Shown here one piece after another: positions 12,161 through 23,264 of a stretch of 64,000 nucleotides of DNA. The translations under genes were made by a program, and so were the position numbers. The stretch comes from Ricinus communis. Taxonomy: Eukaryota > Streptophyta > Magnoliopsida > Malpighiales > Euphorbiaceae. The stretch covers positions 21,118,005 through 21,182,004 of the forward strand of contig NC_063256.1 in the NCBI RefSeq assembly GCF_019578655.1, in the 5' to 3' direction. Numbering within the stretch: the first letter of the stretch is position 1; every line of letters starts with the position of its first letter. The notes under the pieces were generated by a model. It saw only the letters and a program-made list of their open reading frames with translations, made no database searches and had not been told where the DNA came from.

Positions 12161-12316
12161 AGCTTACCTAGCAACACAGAGACAAATCCTAGAAAGCAAC
12201 TCAAGATCATTACCTCGAGAAGTGGAGAAGAATTAGGAACCGAAAGAAAGCAAGCAGAAAAGCAATACGATGGAGTTAAAGAGGTAGCTGAAGAGAAGAA
12301 GGGTGTAGAAGCTAAA

Positions 12317-13060
12317 GTGAAAGAAAAAATAGAAGCAACATTAAAGCCTACTCCTTTTATGAAGGAGTATAAACTAAGAGTACCATTTCCAGCCCGTCTT
12401 CTGAAGGACAAATTGGATACACAATTCGGTAATTTTTTTGAACTCTTTAAACAATTGCATATTAACATACCTTTTATGGAAGCTCGATTACAGATGCCAA
12501 AGTATGCTAAGTCTTAAAGGAACTCCTCTCTAACAAGAGGAAGCTTGAGAAAGTATCAATGATACAACTGTAGGAGAAGAGCTCGAGGATCATTCCGAGG
12601 CATTACTAAAGAAGCTAAAAGATCCAGGGAGTTTTATTATCCCTAGGTATGGATGTTCATGATGGTGAGCTCATTCTTAGGGTATGGATGAACAATTGAC
12701 TTTTTAAACCCCCCAATGGTATGAAACACCCACTTGCACTTAATAATATGGATTCTAGTGATAATATGATAGAGCATGAAACTATCAATTTAATTTCATC
12801 TATTGTTGCTAAAGATCCTCTTGAGTTGTGTCTTGTGCAGAAATAGGAAAAACTATGAACATCAGAAGTTGTTGAGCAGTTAGCCTATCTAAAGGTTGGG
12901 AAATCGATAAAGAAGTGGGCATTTGAAGCTATTGAGATACCCAACAAGAAAGAATAAAGTCTCCTATTAAATACCTGCCAATTTTGAAGCTTAAGCAGTT
13001 CTTATCTCATTTAGAATTTGCATTTTTGGTAGAGATGATTAAGCTCCTTGATGCGGGTTG
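12317..13060 (+). pseudogene. Truncated protease region and pol linker of Athila-like element 1
   Basis: 12350-12520 encodes PTPFMKEYKLRVPFPARL and FELFKQLHINIPF, the stretch that precedes the retropepsin domain in the second element (48620-48760). The counterpart of its GSFTIP block is at 12624-12645, immediately before the expected active site, but sequence then jumps. From about 12690 another segment encodes KPPNGMKHPLALNN, and near 12960-13030 a block like YLPILKLKQFLSHLEFAFL. This resembles the linker that precedes reverse transcriptase in Athila pol. The protease active site and all of RT, RNase H and integrase are absent. At least two deletions and several stops are needed to explain the order. 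The linker assignment is inference from family resemblance. Confidence 0.6.
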
Positions 13061-13386
13061 ATAGAGATGGTGGTATAGAGGATTGAACCTCCACTTTGTT
13101 ATAGCATTTGAACCACACTTTTATTTTGATTTTTTTCTTTGTCATTTATATTATTTTAGATGATTATACTTAATTAGGATATTTGCAGTTCTTTTATTTT
13201 CGATGTTTTTATTTTCTTTTATTATGGATGACTATATATGCTATAACCTTTACTTTTGTTCTTAGTTGTTCGATAAATAAACAGATGACTCTTGAATTGG
13301 AATGGATTTTAGATTAATAAAAAATGAAAATCATTCGGTTCAGGAAAGTCTCTTCTTCCTTTTGTTTTATTATATGTTATATGTTA

Positions 13387-13428
13387 AACACATTGGGGAC
13401 AATGTGTTAATAAAGTGTGGGGGAAAGG
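13387..13428 (+). promoter_or_regulatory. Hairpin plus polypurine module of Athila-like element 1
   Basis: A perfect 9-bp stem, AACACATTG / CAATGTGTT (13387-13395 and 13400-13408) with loop GGGA, is followed 6 nt later by GTGTGGGGGAAAGG. Comparable modules occur twice in the second Athila-like element. The site is about 360 bp before the 3' LTR, so it may be an internal or displaced polypurine tract. Confidence 0.6.
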
Positions 13429-13781
13429 TTTATATTGTCTTTTGCCTATTTGTGATTGATTTCCTATAAGCTTATTGAGTTTAATTAATTACTTGTTATA
13501 ATTTTCTCTCTCTCTAATTTATAGGTTCAAAATAATGAATTTGGTGAGTTGTTTATTAAATTGCGATTTAGTTGATTTGGTTTTGAATTGTGAATTGAAC
13601 TTGGTATCCATGCTAGGGTTTTTGATTCATATTGTCGCATTATTTTTATATCTTGAAACTTTAGTTATGTTTATGAGCATTACGTTTCAAATTTCTCTTA
13701 ATTTTCTCGAGTAGACACATCCAATGCCCCTTTGTACTCTCTTATTCTTTTGAGATGTCAAAAAGAAAAAAATGAAGGTAA

Positions 13782-15414
13782 AAAAATACAATGCTAAAGG
13801 CACTTACTTTTCAGCTTTATTTTATATTAATTCTACCTTGAATTGAGTTTGATTTGTTTGTTCAAGCTTGATTTTCAGTTCTTTGAGGCACTTTGAGAAT
13901 AATACATGTTAAGGAGTCAAATAACAGAGGAAGCCACTCGGGCATGTGGCCTTCCCATGTGAGTTATGAGAAATGGCAGATTGCATGAAGAGTCCACACG
14001 AGCGTGTGCTTCCCGTGTTAGGCTGACAGGAGAATTTCAGCATTACGCAGATTTGATTGCATTAGGTTCAATGCAGTTTTTCGTGATCTTACAAGTCTAT
14101 AATTGAAAAATGGTCTTCATTAACTTTGTTGAGAACTTCTTAAGTTCTAATATTATGCATAGCTCAACTCCATATTAGTTTTCTAAGGATGAGAAAACTT
14201 GGGTCGAAGTCAGATGTTGTGCAGTCCGTTTCTGTTTAGGTTAGTCTCACTGTTTGGGCCTTATCTAGAGCTATAGAGGTCTGATTGGGGTGATTCAAAT
14301 CCTAAAATTCAATTCTCTTCAATAGCTACAACTTTGATGAAGAATGTAAGCCTCAATTTGATTTAGACGATGCCATAAAATAGCCCAGAAAGTAAAGAAT
14401 GGATGGAGACACATATTTAAGCTACAAAAAGCTAAGGACATCACAGGGCCGTGTGGTGCCTGTGTGGCCTCCGTGTGGTTCTTAAAAGCACACTATTTAA
14501 ATGAATTTTTATGTTCTATTTGAGAGAATCTGGTCATATTTTCATTTCTAGAGAGAGAAACACTTAGAGACTTCATTTTCCTTTCATTTTTAGGGCTTTG
14601 ATTTGCATTTCTCAAGGAAGAATATCATTTCCTTTATTACTTTCTAAGATTGAAGATTGAAGATTGAAGATTTTTATTTCTGCTCTTCCATGACTAGTTT
14701 GAGATCTTCTTCCCCTAATCTTTATTTCTTTATTATAATGTCTAAGAACTAATTTTCTTGCTAGTAATTAATTTTGTATGGATTGATTCAAAGATAATGC
14801 AATTAATCTATTCTCTATGTTGTTTTGTCCCTTTGATTACTTAGTTATATGTTTTAATTGATAAGTCATCATATTGATTGGGATTTATTTTTATAAACTG
14901 ATTGGAAATAACTCTTTATGAATTGATCACATCTTACAGATTGAGGATTGATTGGGATACTAGAGATAGATCTACAAGATCCTTTAATTCAATAGTTCCT
15001 TGATCTTAATGCATGACCTAAGTGAGTGGGTTTGAGATGAGATTCCTCTCCCTCCTCTTAGGAATTAGGAGTTTAATCACTTGAGAAAGGTTTAAACCTA
15101 ATTTTATGGAATGCCAACTCAACTCTTGATTTGAATTAATTGTGTTTGTCACATGAAGTACTTAACTTATTAGGAGGTTTCACTACCTAAAAAGGCTTTA
15201 TCCTTGATAAAATTTACCAATTGTGTTAATCTTTATTTTCAAGATTGTTTTACTTTTAAATATAATTACACAAACAATATTTTGATTGCTAAACATTAGT
15301 GTATGATTGAAGATAGTAATCACAATTAGGTCTGTAGTGGAACGATACTCTTATTCATCATTATATTACTTGATAAGATAGGTGCACTTTGCCGTGTGCG
15401 GATAGCGCTCATCA
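13782..15414 (+). repeat. 3' LTR of Athila-like element 1
   Basis: Homologous to 8960-10682; clear match starts TGCTAAAGGCACTTAC at 13792 and ends GCGCTCATCA at 15414. The first bases (TGATAAG in the 5' LTR) are replaced by an A-rich run. The many base differences and small indels from the 5' LTR suggest an old insertion. Confidence 0.85.
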
Positions 15415-16449
15415 GGAATCCTTCAAGCATTTCATCTTACTTATACAGTGATCATCAATGCCCTCATTTTTTGTTTCTTTAATTTTATAGTATATTTCAA
15501 TTTTTCATTCTGATCTAATTATTGAGATAATTGAACATGATATTTTCTTATCTCAGGATCTTTTATCCTTGCCTTGAAACTTTGGATTTCAACTCAGACA
15601 TTAGTTAAGTGATGTCTAATCCAATATTTTCAAAATCAGATCGGTGAGCAAACCGGTCAAGGTGCCATTTACCAGTTCAACTACCAATTAGACTGGTGTA
15701 ATGGAAATTAATTATATTCTATTATACTTTAAAGCATCACCCATTCCATCTAGCTCTAAAAAATCTTCTAAGAGGAAAAATAAGATTAGAAAAAGGGCAA
15801 CTATACCCTTTCGACCATCGTTTCCTAAATGTTGCTCCAAGAAGGAGGGAGAATCTGAAGAACTTACTGCTTTTTATGTCTATTGAAGAGCCTATCCTAG
15901 ATCCATCGACATATCACTCGCTCTTAAAGAAATTGTGACATTGGAGCATTTTGAAATGGAATATCAAGATAAGTACCTTATTGATGATTCCTCTTTAGAA
16001 AGAAGAAAATATCTCTGATGAAAGTTGTGAGAGTCATGACGAAGAAGAGGGAGAGATATGTATTTATCCAAAAATGGGTCCTGGCTTCCAAGGAAATATG
16101 AAAATATCATTTCTATGCTAATCACGCCTAAGAGAGGTCATTGATACCCAAGGAAGGATGCTACACCTTTAATGTCTAAGAAGGAAAGAAGACACCCAAG
16201 AAAATATGATATTAACCATTAGGAATATTAGAATTTAGTAATCTTTTTAGTTTTCTTGTCATTAGTTAAGAATTAATTAAATTTTATTTAGTTGATCAAT
16301 TATTTTTAGTTTTAGTGATTTCTTAGTTTTAATTTCTTTTTCTAAAATTATTAATAAAGTTCAATTTTTAGTTTAAAATGCCAATTTCTTTAATTTTAGT
16401 TATTTAAGTATTTTTAATTTTCATTTGTTATTTGCCTTTAAGTGTTTCA
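15415..16449 (+). other. Unidentified region with a short coding-like segment
   Basis: 15701-15886 is an open frame starting MEINYI with a serine/lysine-rich stretch (SSSKKSSKRKNKIRKR), and similar coding-like sequence with stops seems to continue to about 16200. I do not recognise it; the basic segment could be a decayed gag or coat-protein tail. 15630-15700 contains a run of CCGGT/ACCGGT-type motifs resembling 22930-23030. 16200-16449 is AT-rich with nothing recognisable. Confidence 0.3.
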
Positions 16450-18060
16450 AAATTTTTTGGAAAAAATTAGTTTCGCGTGAGCTAAGTTATGTAGCGTCAT
16501 TTTCGCATGGGCCTATTGCACCAAGGGCTACCATCCATGGGGTGCGGCTCGTGCGACACCAGCATGTTGCTACCAGCGGGGCACAAAACGGCCCTAGAGT
16601 AAGGCAGATGTAACAACATGAAGTAGTCTAGTCTCTGAGGTGCGAGGCATCAACGAGGTGTTTGCCACAAATAGCAGTAGTGTTATCATAGAAAATTCAA
16701 AAGCTAGAGTTATATAAAGCTCGATGATGAAAAGGTTTAAATGGCTATAAATTGAAAGAAGAAAGGGAATTGTGACCCTGAAACCCTAGGGAGATTGCTC
16801 GGCGAGAAAAGAAAAAAGAGAGGAAAAGAAAATACAAAGGACCCTTAGTCTGAAGCTTAACCTCGCCCGAGTCTAGGGTGACCTTTCGTAAATAAACCTA
16901 AACATTGTGCAGTTCATGACCTCACGCCTGTACAACGTGAACTTGCACATTTCTAAGCTGAGCTTGTGCAACTCCACCGAGCCCTCGCCCGAGGAAAGGT
17001 GTTGACCTAGAGGAACAAACCCTGAACCTATCCTTATACCTGTTCACCTTGATCTCCCACGTGCTCATCTAAGTTCGCGCAAGGACTCACTCTGGTTAGA
17101 TGACAGCTCAAGGATGATGTGTCGACCATCCATTGGATGGAATTTTAGGCAGGATTTTTCCCTCTAATGAGGCAGAAACAGTTGTCCAACCACCTATAAA
17201 ATATTGACTTCCCCACTAAGTCAAGAGTTAGTACGTTGGCTATTGGGTGGTTAAGAAAATTAATTATTGTATGAGTTATCAAAATATACTTTTCTAAAAA
17301 AGACAAGAGAGAACTTTTTTACTTTTTGGGCAATCAACCTAGTGCTTTGAGAAAACCACATTTTCTTTTCGTCTTTTTGAAATAATCGTCAACTTGTTTT
17401 CGATAACAAATCGCAGAGGTAGCCATTTGAGGGCCAAATTTATTCTTAATTATGCTTTTTCGCATTTGTCTCATGTTTATTGCATTTGCCATAATTTGAT
17501 TTTCCGTCCATTTATTATTCTTTTCTTTATTTTTGTCCATCTATTGCAATATTTATTTTTTACATAGAGGATTTTTATTATTATTTATTTTTAATTACTA
17601 TTTTGAATATCCTCTCGGTTGGTTGAACTCGCTCGAGTGGATCCCATAGTTGTGCCAATTAGCCTCTTTCCCATAGAATACTAGTGTTTTAAATGAAATA
17701 TTCTGCATTTTAACTGAACCGGTTTCATTTTTAAGGCTATAAGGACCTAAGCCATTAGGCTCGGGCGAGGTTAGCCTTTCAGTGCACGAGGTCAGGGAGC
17801 CTGAGGTCTCAACTCGATATTGTTTAGCTCTAAATGCCACCTTTGGTGCGTCCCATGCCTTGGAACCCTAATCTCGCGCGAGGTTACGCTCCACTTTCAC
17901 GGGTCTAGGTGCCACATGAGCCCATTAAATGGACTTTTGAGCAAAACAACACCATGCATCCTGTAGCTAGGATTTTGGGAGTTGACCTCATGCAAGGTGA
18001 CCTTATGCTCGCGCGAGGTCAACCTCTATGATGATGAAAAAGGATAGACAAGTAATATTC
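16450..18060. repeat. Tat-type LTR remnant with CTCGCGCGAG palindromes
   Basis: A GC-richer island with repeated motifs CTCGCCCGAG, CTCGGGCGAG and the perfect palindrome CTCGCGCGAG (17873-17882 and 18008-18017), often followed by GTTGACC or GTTAACC words. A TATA-like CTATAAAATATTG lies near 17200. No ends or target duplication could be fixed; LTR origin is inferred from similar palindromes in the other LTRs of the window and from position next to 18061-18955. Confidence 0.4.
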
Positions 18061-18955
18061 TTATTTATTCCTTCTTAAGCATTTTTAATCCTTTATTTAA
18101 ATTTTGTTTCCTATTGCATGTTTAATTCATTGTGCATTTTTTTTATTGTTATTTATTTCATGCTAAATTACTAACCTGAGATGTAGATAAGAGAGATTTC
18201 GGAGATCCGCCCCCGACAAGGATCCATTCTGTACTTAATTTTATCATGTGTTTATTTATATTAAGGCCATTAGGGCCATTTGCATGCATAGATTCCCCTT
18301 GGTTAATCCTTGTTTCCTTAATCCCATTATGGTTCCATTCTCCTTTCTCCATCTATTTATGTTTAATTATTGTTTAGGGTATTACCTCATATGTAAACAA
18401 TGGATAAAATTAGACTTAGGAATTATTTTGATCACCCCACATGCAAAGATAATGAGATTGAAGCTTTCCAAAGTAAGCTCCCGCATCTCGCATGTATTCA
18501 CCTTAAATGCTAAAGTTAAAATAAATCCAACACTTCGACTAAAGTTAATAAAAAAACTAAAAATGATGTTAACATGATAACATGCTAAGATAAAACCTAA
18601 GGTAACAAAGTGCCTCCCAATTAGGACTAATGAGGGTACCAATGTTCCTCCCATCTAGGACTAGGCTAGGCTTCACTGCCTAGGTGGATAGGGGTACTTT
18701 TGTAACCTTCCTTACCTGTACCTAACTTTCGAAACCTAAAATCTCTAATTTTTGGGAGGGGAAACTTAGGGCTCTCCATGAACGGTACAAAGCCGTCATC
18801 CTCACTCCCAAAACTGTCCCTATCTCATCGGGTGGTGAATCTTTCTTAGAATCGTATTAAGATCATTTGTAATTTCTTAAGATCCTCAATCGAATGGCTC
18901 ATTTCAAAACAGGCTTAGTACGGAGAGGGGACCCTAGACATACAATGATACTGAT
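18061..18955 (+). repeat. Tat-type LTR remnant similar to 37870-38450
   Basis: The sequence around 18100-18430 (ATTAAGGCCATTAGGGCCAT, then GGATAAAATTAGACTTAGGA) parallels 38200-38380 (ATTAGGGCCCTTAAGGCTAT, then GGATAAAATTGGACTTAGCA). That second region lies in the LTR before a Tat/Ogre-like gag. 18600-18955 holds repeated words such as TCCCAATTAGGACTA and TCCCATCTAGGACTA. No coding sequence. Confidence 0.45.
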
Positions 18956-19208
18956 CACTAACAAGTAGCCATCCACGTGGCGTGGGACATGGGGCAGTGA
19001 TCAAGGCAGTAGCTGTAAGGCAGCAGTAGCCCACAGGATGCAGGGAGGCTGCAAGGTCAAGGGGAGGGCGACTTTTTAACAAATTTGGTTTATTTTTAAG
19101 CTAAAATTAAGTAATTCAAACAAATAAAATTTCAGAGAATTAATTAGGGTAAAACTAGAGTGTAACTTAAGATAAAACACTCATCTAAAAACTCTAACCC
19201 CCTTTCCC

Positions 19209-19216
19209 TATATAAA
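19209..19216 (+). promoter_or_regulatory. TATA box of a putative internal promoter before ORF1
   Basis: TATATAAA lies 147 nt before the ORF1 ATG and is followed by a pyrimidine-rich leader (TCTCTTCCCATCC, CTCTCCTCACC). The second Athila-like element has the same arrangement (TATAAAAG at 50411-50418, 104 nt before its ATG). Confidence 0.5.
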
Positions 19217-19362
19217 CATCTCTTCCCATCCTCTACACATCTCTTTGCCTTTCTCTATTAATAAAACATCAAGCTTTCTCTCTCCTCACCACATTTTCTC
19301 TCTTTTGTATTTTTGAAGTTTTACACTTCCAATCTTCCATAAATCCATTCTATAACTCTAAA

Positions 19363-19755
19363 ATGGCACCAAGAACAAGGACAATGAAAGAAAAGGGGAA
19401 GGATATTGCCTTCTCATCAAATGAAGAAGAAATCAACATGATGCACATCTATGGAGCTTCTTTGGACATCAAATATCATGAAGGTAATAGATTCTTGAGC
19501 CTAGCTTGTAGGGAGCGAATAATATGTAAATTGTTGGATATTACTTTCTTGATGAAATTAGAAATTTTTAAGAAGATGATGGTTCTTTTGGATAGACTAC
19601 GTTGGAAAGATTTTAGTTTTAAATTTCTTCATTCTTATAGTGAGTTGAATTTAGGATTTTTTACTACTTTGCAGTACAAGACATCCAATGATAAAGAAAT
19701 TAATAGTAGGTTATTTGGGCAAGAATATACAATTACATGTGTGAAAATTATTCGG
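19363..19755 (+). pseudogene. ORF1 (plant retrotransposon ORF-1 type), 5' half
   Basis: The open frame begins MAPRTRTMKEKGKDI and stays open for about 130 codons up to the 5S insertion. It contains RFLSLACRERIICKLLDITF and LRWKDFSFKF, then YSELNLGFFTTL. This order (a basic start, an RFxS block, then a YxELxxEFxxTL-like block) matches the ORF found after pol in Athila elements and in related plant retroelements, sometimes discussed as an env-like position. Function is unknown. The first five bases of codon context and the TATA element upstream favour this ATG. The frame runs 30 nt into 5S spacer, ending at 19785. The 3' half resumes at 20557. Confidence 0.65.
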
Positions 19756-19824
19756 GCTCGCATCCCCAAAAGTATAAAAGAATGAGTCGCGCGAGTTTAA
19801 AATTAATTATTGATAAAAAATTGA

Positions 19825-19943
19825 GGGGTGCAACACGAGGACTTCCTAAGAGGTCACCGATCTTAGTATTACTCTCGCCCAAGCACGTTTAATTTCGGAG
19901 TTCTGATGGGATCCGGTGCATTAGTGCTGGTATGATCGCACCC
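19825..19943 (-). rRNA. 5S rRNA gene, copy 1 (probable pseudogene)
   Basis: On the minus strand it starts GGGTGCGATCATACCAGC and ends GTTGCACCCC, about 119 nt, as expected for plant 5S rRNA, the small RNA of the large ribosomal subunit transcribed by RNA polymerase III. Internal control region: the usual AGTTAAGCGTGC reads AATTAAACGTGC, and GATGGGTGACC reads GATCGGTGACC. These changes make it likely to be inactive. Confidence 0.9.
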
Positions 19944-20100
19944 ATTATATCTTCCCTAGTCTCGGTATTTGACCGCTTCTCTTCGCCGCCATCCTGTCCA
20001 GTGCTTTCTCAGATTTGAGTGCGCTTCACCGTCTCGTATCCCTAAAAGTATAAAAGAACGAGCCGTCTGAGTTTAAAATTAATTATTGATAAGAAATTGA

Positions 20101-20220
20101 GGGGTACAACATGAGGACTTCCCAAGAGGTCACCGATCTTAGTACTACTCTCGCCCAAGCACATTTAACTTCGGAGTTCTGATAGGATCTAGTGCATTTT
20201 GTGTTGGTATGATTGCACTC
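20101..20220 (-). rRNA. 5S rRNA gene, copy 2 (probable pseudogene)
   Basis: Same structure as its neighbours, about 120 nt on the minus strand. Starts GAGTGCAATCATACCAAC, so the first bases are mutated. It reads AGTTAAATGTGC in place of AGTTAAGCGTGC and GATCGGTGACC in place of GATGGGTGACC; many changes are C to T or G to A at former CpG sites. Confidence 0.88.
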
Positions 20221-20378
20221 CTCATACCTTCCCCAGTCTCGATATTTGACTGCTTCGCTTCGCCGCCCTCCTGTCCGGTGCTTTCTCAGATTTGAGCGCG
20301 CCTCGCCGTCTTGCATCCCCAAAAGTACAAAAGAACGAACCGTGCGAGTTTAAAATTAATTATTGATAAAAAAATTGA

Positions 20379-20496
20379 GGGGTGCAACATGAGAACTTCC
20401 TAAGAGGTCACCCATCTTAGTACTACTCTCGCCCAAGCACATTAACTTTGGAGTTTTGATGGGATTCGATGCATTAGTGCTAGTATGATCGCACCC
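20379..20496 (-). rRNA. 5S rRNA gene, copy 3 (probable pseudogene)
   Basis: About 118 nt on the minus strand, starting GGGTGCGATCATACTAGC and ending ATGTTGCACCCC. It keeps the GATGGGTGACC box but has a 1-nt deletion in the A-box region (AGTTAATGTGC). The 5' flanking spacer has a deletion of about 10 bp compared with the others. Confidence 0.88.
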
Positions 20497-20556
20497 ATCA
20501 TACCTTCCCTAGTCTCGGTATTTGACCGCATCCCTCTTGTTTGGTGCTTTCTCAGA

Positions 20557-21130
20557 TGAAAGGGGAATTTATGAGGAATATCACAAATTGAAAAATTTTG
20601 AAAGAAATTAATAGGAGAAGATAGGCATGATATCAATAACATGAAAAAAGTCCTTTTTAATGATAATTTCTATATGATAATTTTAAAGTTTATGAGTAGT
20701 GGAATTTTTGGAAGAAAAGAGACAAGCAAAGTGACTAAATAAGAGTTTAATTTTTTTTATGGTATTTGGATAATCATAAGTCATATTCTAATGGGTCTAG
20801 GTTACTACCTTTGTGGATTTGATCCGAAAAGTTTTCCATTCAAAAAAATACCCTCATGGGAAATTTTGATATTCATGCTTTAGTCAGAGCTAATATGGTT
20901 CACAGTCGTGGAGGCCCTATATGCTATTTGGGAAAAGAGAAGGTCTATTGGAGGAGGAAGTAGTAGTGCGACTATGATTATTGCAGCTATGAATGAGCCA
21001 ATTGTAGAAGAAAGGGAAAAGCACTCTGATAATGAAGAGAGAGAAAGTCAAGGTTGGAAACAAGTCTTGACTCAACTGCAAATAATGAACACATAACTTG
21101 GGCAAAGGCTCTATGTGTTTGATGACCATT
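20557..21130 (+). pseudogene. ORF1 of Athila-like element 3, 3' half
   Basis: Directly after the 5S block the translation resumes ORF1-type sequence: GEFMRNIT, then FMSSGIFGRKETSKVTK followed by a stop and LYGIW. This corresponds to the TQTDVFILWV block of the ORF1 at about 51260 in the second element. 20908-21096 is open and encodes EALYAIWEKRRSIGGGSSSA, then acidic and glutamine-containing sequence (EEREKHSDNEERE, WKQVLTQLQ) that resembles the C-terminal, coiled-coil-prone tail of such proteins. Several stops interrupt it, so it was decaying before or after the 5S insertion. Confidence 0.55.
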
Positions 21131-21443
21131 TGGCTAATGTCGGAGACGAGTCAACATCGATAATTTTACAAGCTTCATTGTTATTTTGAGCCGGTGCACT
21201 TTGATACACTATCACCTTCTCATCATTGACTTTATTAACATGTGTAGAAATTGGATGCTTGAACCTTTTGATAATAATGATTGAGTTTACACTTTTAAAG
21301 AAATTTTCATCTCAAGTTGTTTTTAGAGTTGGCATGATTTCTGCTTTAGTGAGTCTCTTTGATTATTCTTCATGATTTTTGCAAAGGTTAATTTGAATTG
21401 CTATTTAATTGAGGACAAGTAAATATTTAATTATGGAAGTATT

Positions 21444-22686
21444 TGATAAGTCCATATCATATATAGCTATTTAGAATATTGTAGAGCCTTAATGATATAT
21501 TCTCTATATATAATATGATAAAAATATATATGTTTATAGCTCACTTAAGCTTAATTGTTCATTTTCAAATGATATTAGAGAAAGAGGAATTTATGGAGCA
21601 AAATACTCAAAAAAAGGCTTAATAGGACGTGGTGTTGTCAAGACCCGAGACTGAGACACATGGACTGATTATTTATTATGCAAGCCAAAATTCACTGTAC
21701 ACTTGGGGAAATTTAGTGTTTTATTATTTAAGGATTTTTATATCAGTTATTTATTTATGTAAGGATAATTAAGAGTTGTAATTAGGATAATTTTTAGAGA
21801 GATTTATTCTTAGTGGAGGACTCTCTATATGTATCTTTGTAGATCTAGGTCTAGTATCAGCTCTGAGTTACACCTCTTCCACTTGCATCTTCCACCATTC
21901 CTATTTCTATTGTTCTCTTTCTTCAATTCTTTGTCATAAACACTTTAATTTTATTATTAGTTATTCTTTTAAGATCAAGAAAGCTTTTGGGATTGAAGAG
22001 TGAGGACCAATCATCTTTTTGCCTTAAAGATATTCTGAAACTAGAAGGAGTTTTTACTTTGTTACTATTTAATTACCATGACCATAAAATTAGAGATGGT
22101 AGGTTAAGTTTTCTGTTAGCATTTAGTTAAGATTTCCCGCTTATGTATGAATCTTGTTGTTTCTATATTCAATTAATAATTTTATAATCAGTATATTTTT
22201 TTAATTTCAGTTATAAATATTATTTGACTATCATATCAAATTAATATTTATGAGGTTTATGAACATCTTTAATTTGTTACATTAGAAACATCATCCGTGC
22301 TTCATCCTATATTAATTTAAGGAACTTTATTTATATCATTAGCTTAAGTAATTAAAATAAAAAGGAACATCACCTTTCATTCATTAGATTTTTGCTTATA
22401 ATTAAAACAAGGGTAAGACTAAGTAGTTGGCAAAGCTAAATACTAATCTCATCATATAGTTATCTTATATTTGCATATTTAATTTTATTATTTTTTATTT
22501 ATTTCATGAATATTACTTTCTCAAAAGATTGGTTTAGAGTGTTTAGATTTACTTGAGAGTATTTGTGTGTTTGATATTTGCATATAAGACCTTGCTAAAA
22601 GTTCTTTGAGAGATCGACCTCGGAGTGTTTACCGCTTATACAATTATTCGGTTTGTGCACTTGCAGGTACTAAATTGGACATATCA
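21444..22686 (+). repeat. LTR of Athila-like element 3
   Basis: Starts TGATAAGTCCATAT and ends TTGGACATATCA, giving inverted ends. It is preceded by TTGAGGACAAG and an A/G-rich stretch, as is the 3' LTR at 53803. Length 1243 bp. No second copy was seen in the window. Flanking bases (aagtatt and atgca) give no clear target duplication. Confidence 0.7.
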
Positions 22687-23260
22687 ATGCATATTAATAT
22701 AATCACAATATTTATTTTGCTTATCATGTCTGTAAGTAAATTATTAAGAAAAATCAATGAGTTGTAAGAATATGAATTATATACACTAAGTTTTAAAATG
22801 CAAACTCTAATGATTTTAAATACAAGATCATTCAATCTTTGTTTTTATAATCTATTTTTTCTTTATTTCTTACTAAATTATTTTTTACAAATATATGTTA
22901 ACAAATTAGTTGAAATTATTTTTTGCTTTATCCGGTTCAATTCAGTTTAACTGCAATGAAGTTATGTAGGACAATTAGACCGAATTGACCACCGATTCCC
23001 ATTGTTGAACTAGCTGATCCAGTCCAATTTTTAACCAACATACATTTTTTTTGTAATTATTTTATTAAAGAATCAAACTAACAATTGAATTATGGATGAT
23101 ACACTAATTTAATAAAAAAGGTATTCAATTTTAACAAACGTTATTCTTGAACTTAAGACTTACTCGAATTGGATTCTTTTTATTTTGATATTGAAAATAT
23201 ATTTTTGAAATTCTTTCAGCTTAATGATTGAAACTAAATTAGTGTATCCCAATCTCACAC
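22687..23260. other. Unassigned AT-rich sequence
   Basis: No gene recognised. 22930-23030 has CCGGTTCAATTCAGTTTAAC-type words similar in style to 15640-15700, a common type of plant repeat that I could not classify. Confidence 0.3.
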
Positions 23261-23264
23261 TAAG

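Larger units (their letters stand above)
8960..15414 (+). mobile_element. Athila-like Ty3/gypsy element 1, pol-deleted
   Basis: Two LTRs, a tRNA-Asp-type primer site, a decayed gag with zinc knuckle, a truncated protease region and a hairpin-polypurine module are present in the normal order. There is no sequence like reverse transcriptase, RNase H or integrase between 12660 and 13400. The flanks ggatt (8955-8959) and ggaat (15415-15419) could be a 5-bp target duplication with one mismatch. At 6.45 kb it is about half of a full Athila. Confidence 0.85.
19756..20556 (-). repeat. Block of three tandem 5S rDNA units inserted in ORF1
   Basis: Three genes spaced 276 and 278 bp apart, with the spacers of the same sequence (CCCTAGTCTCGGTATTTGAC, GTGCTTTCTCAGAT). 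The block begins within the spacer at about CTCGCATCCC (19755) and ends within it at CTTTCTCAGAT (20556). The two breakpoints are only about 20 bp apart in the unit, so the insert is three units minus that gap and a 10-bp deletion near 20515. Confidence 0.85.
18956..22686 (+). mobile_element. Athila-like element 3, 3' part only
   Basis: ORF1 (split by 5S rRNA genes), a short untranslated stretch with TTGAGGACAAG (21410-21420) and an LTR at 21444-22686. No 5' LTR, gag or pol was found upstream, so it is truncated at or before about 18956. Confidence 0.65.

Noticed and set aside
8955..15419. ggatt/ggaat as a certain target duplication of Athila-like element 1
   Set aside because: One mismatch in five and a damaged 3' LTR start make it only suggestive, so it is not listed as a feature of its own.
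19756..20556. 5S genes as part of a Cassandra-type TRIM retrotransposon
   Set aside because: Cassandra carries one 5S-like promoter per LTR. Here three tandem units with true 5S spacers lie in an ORF, with no short LTR ends around them.
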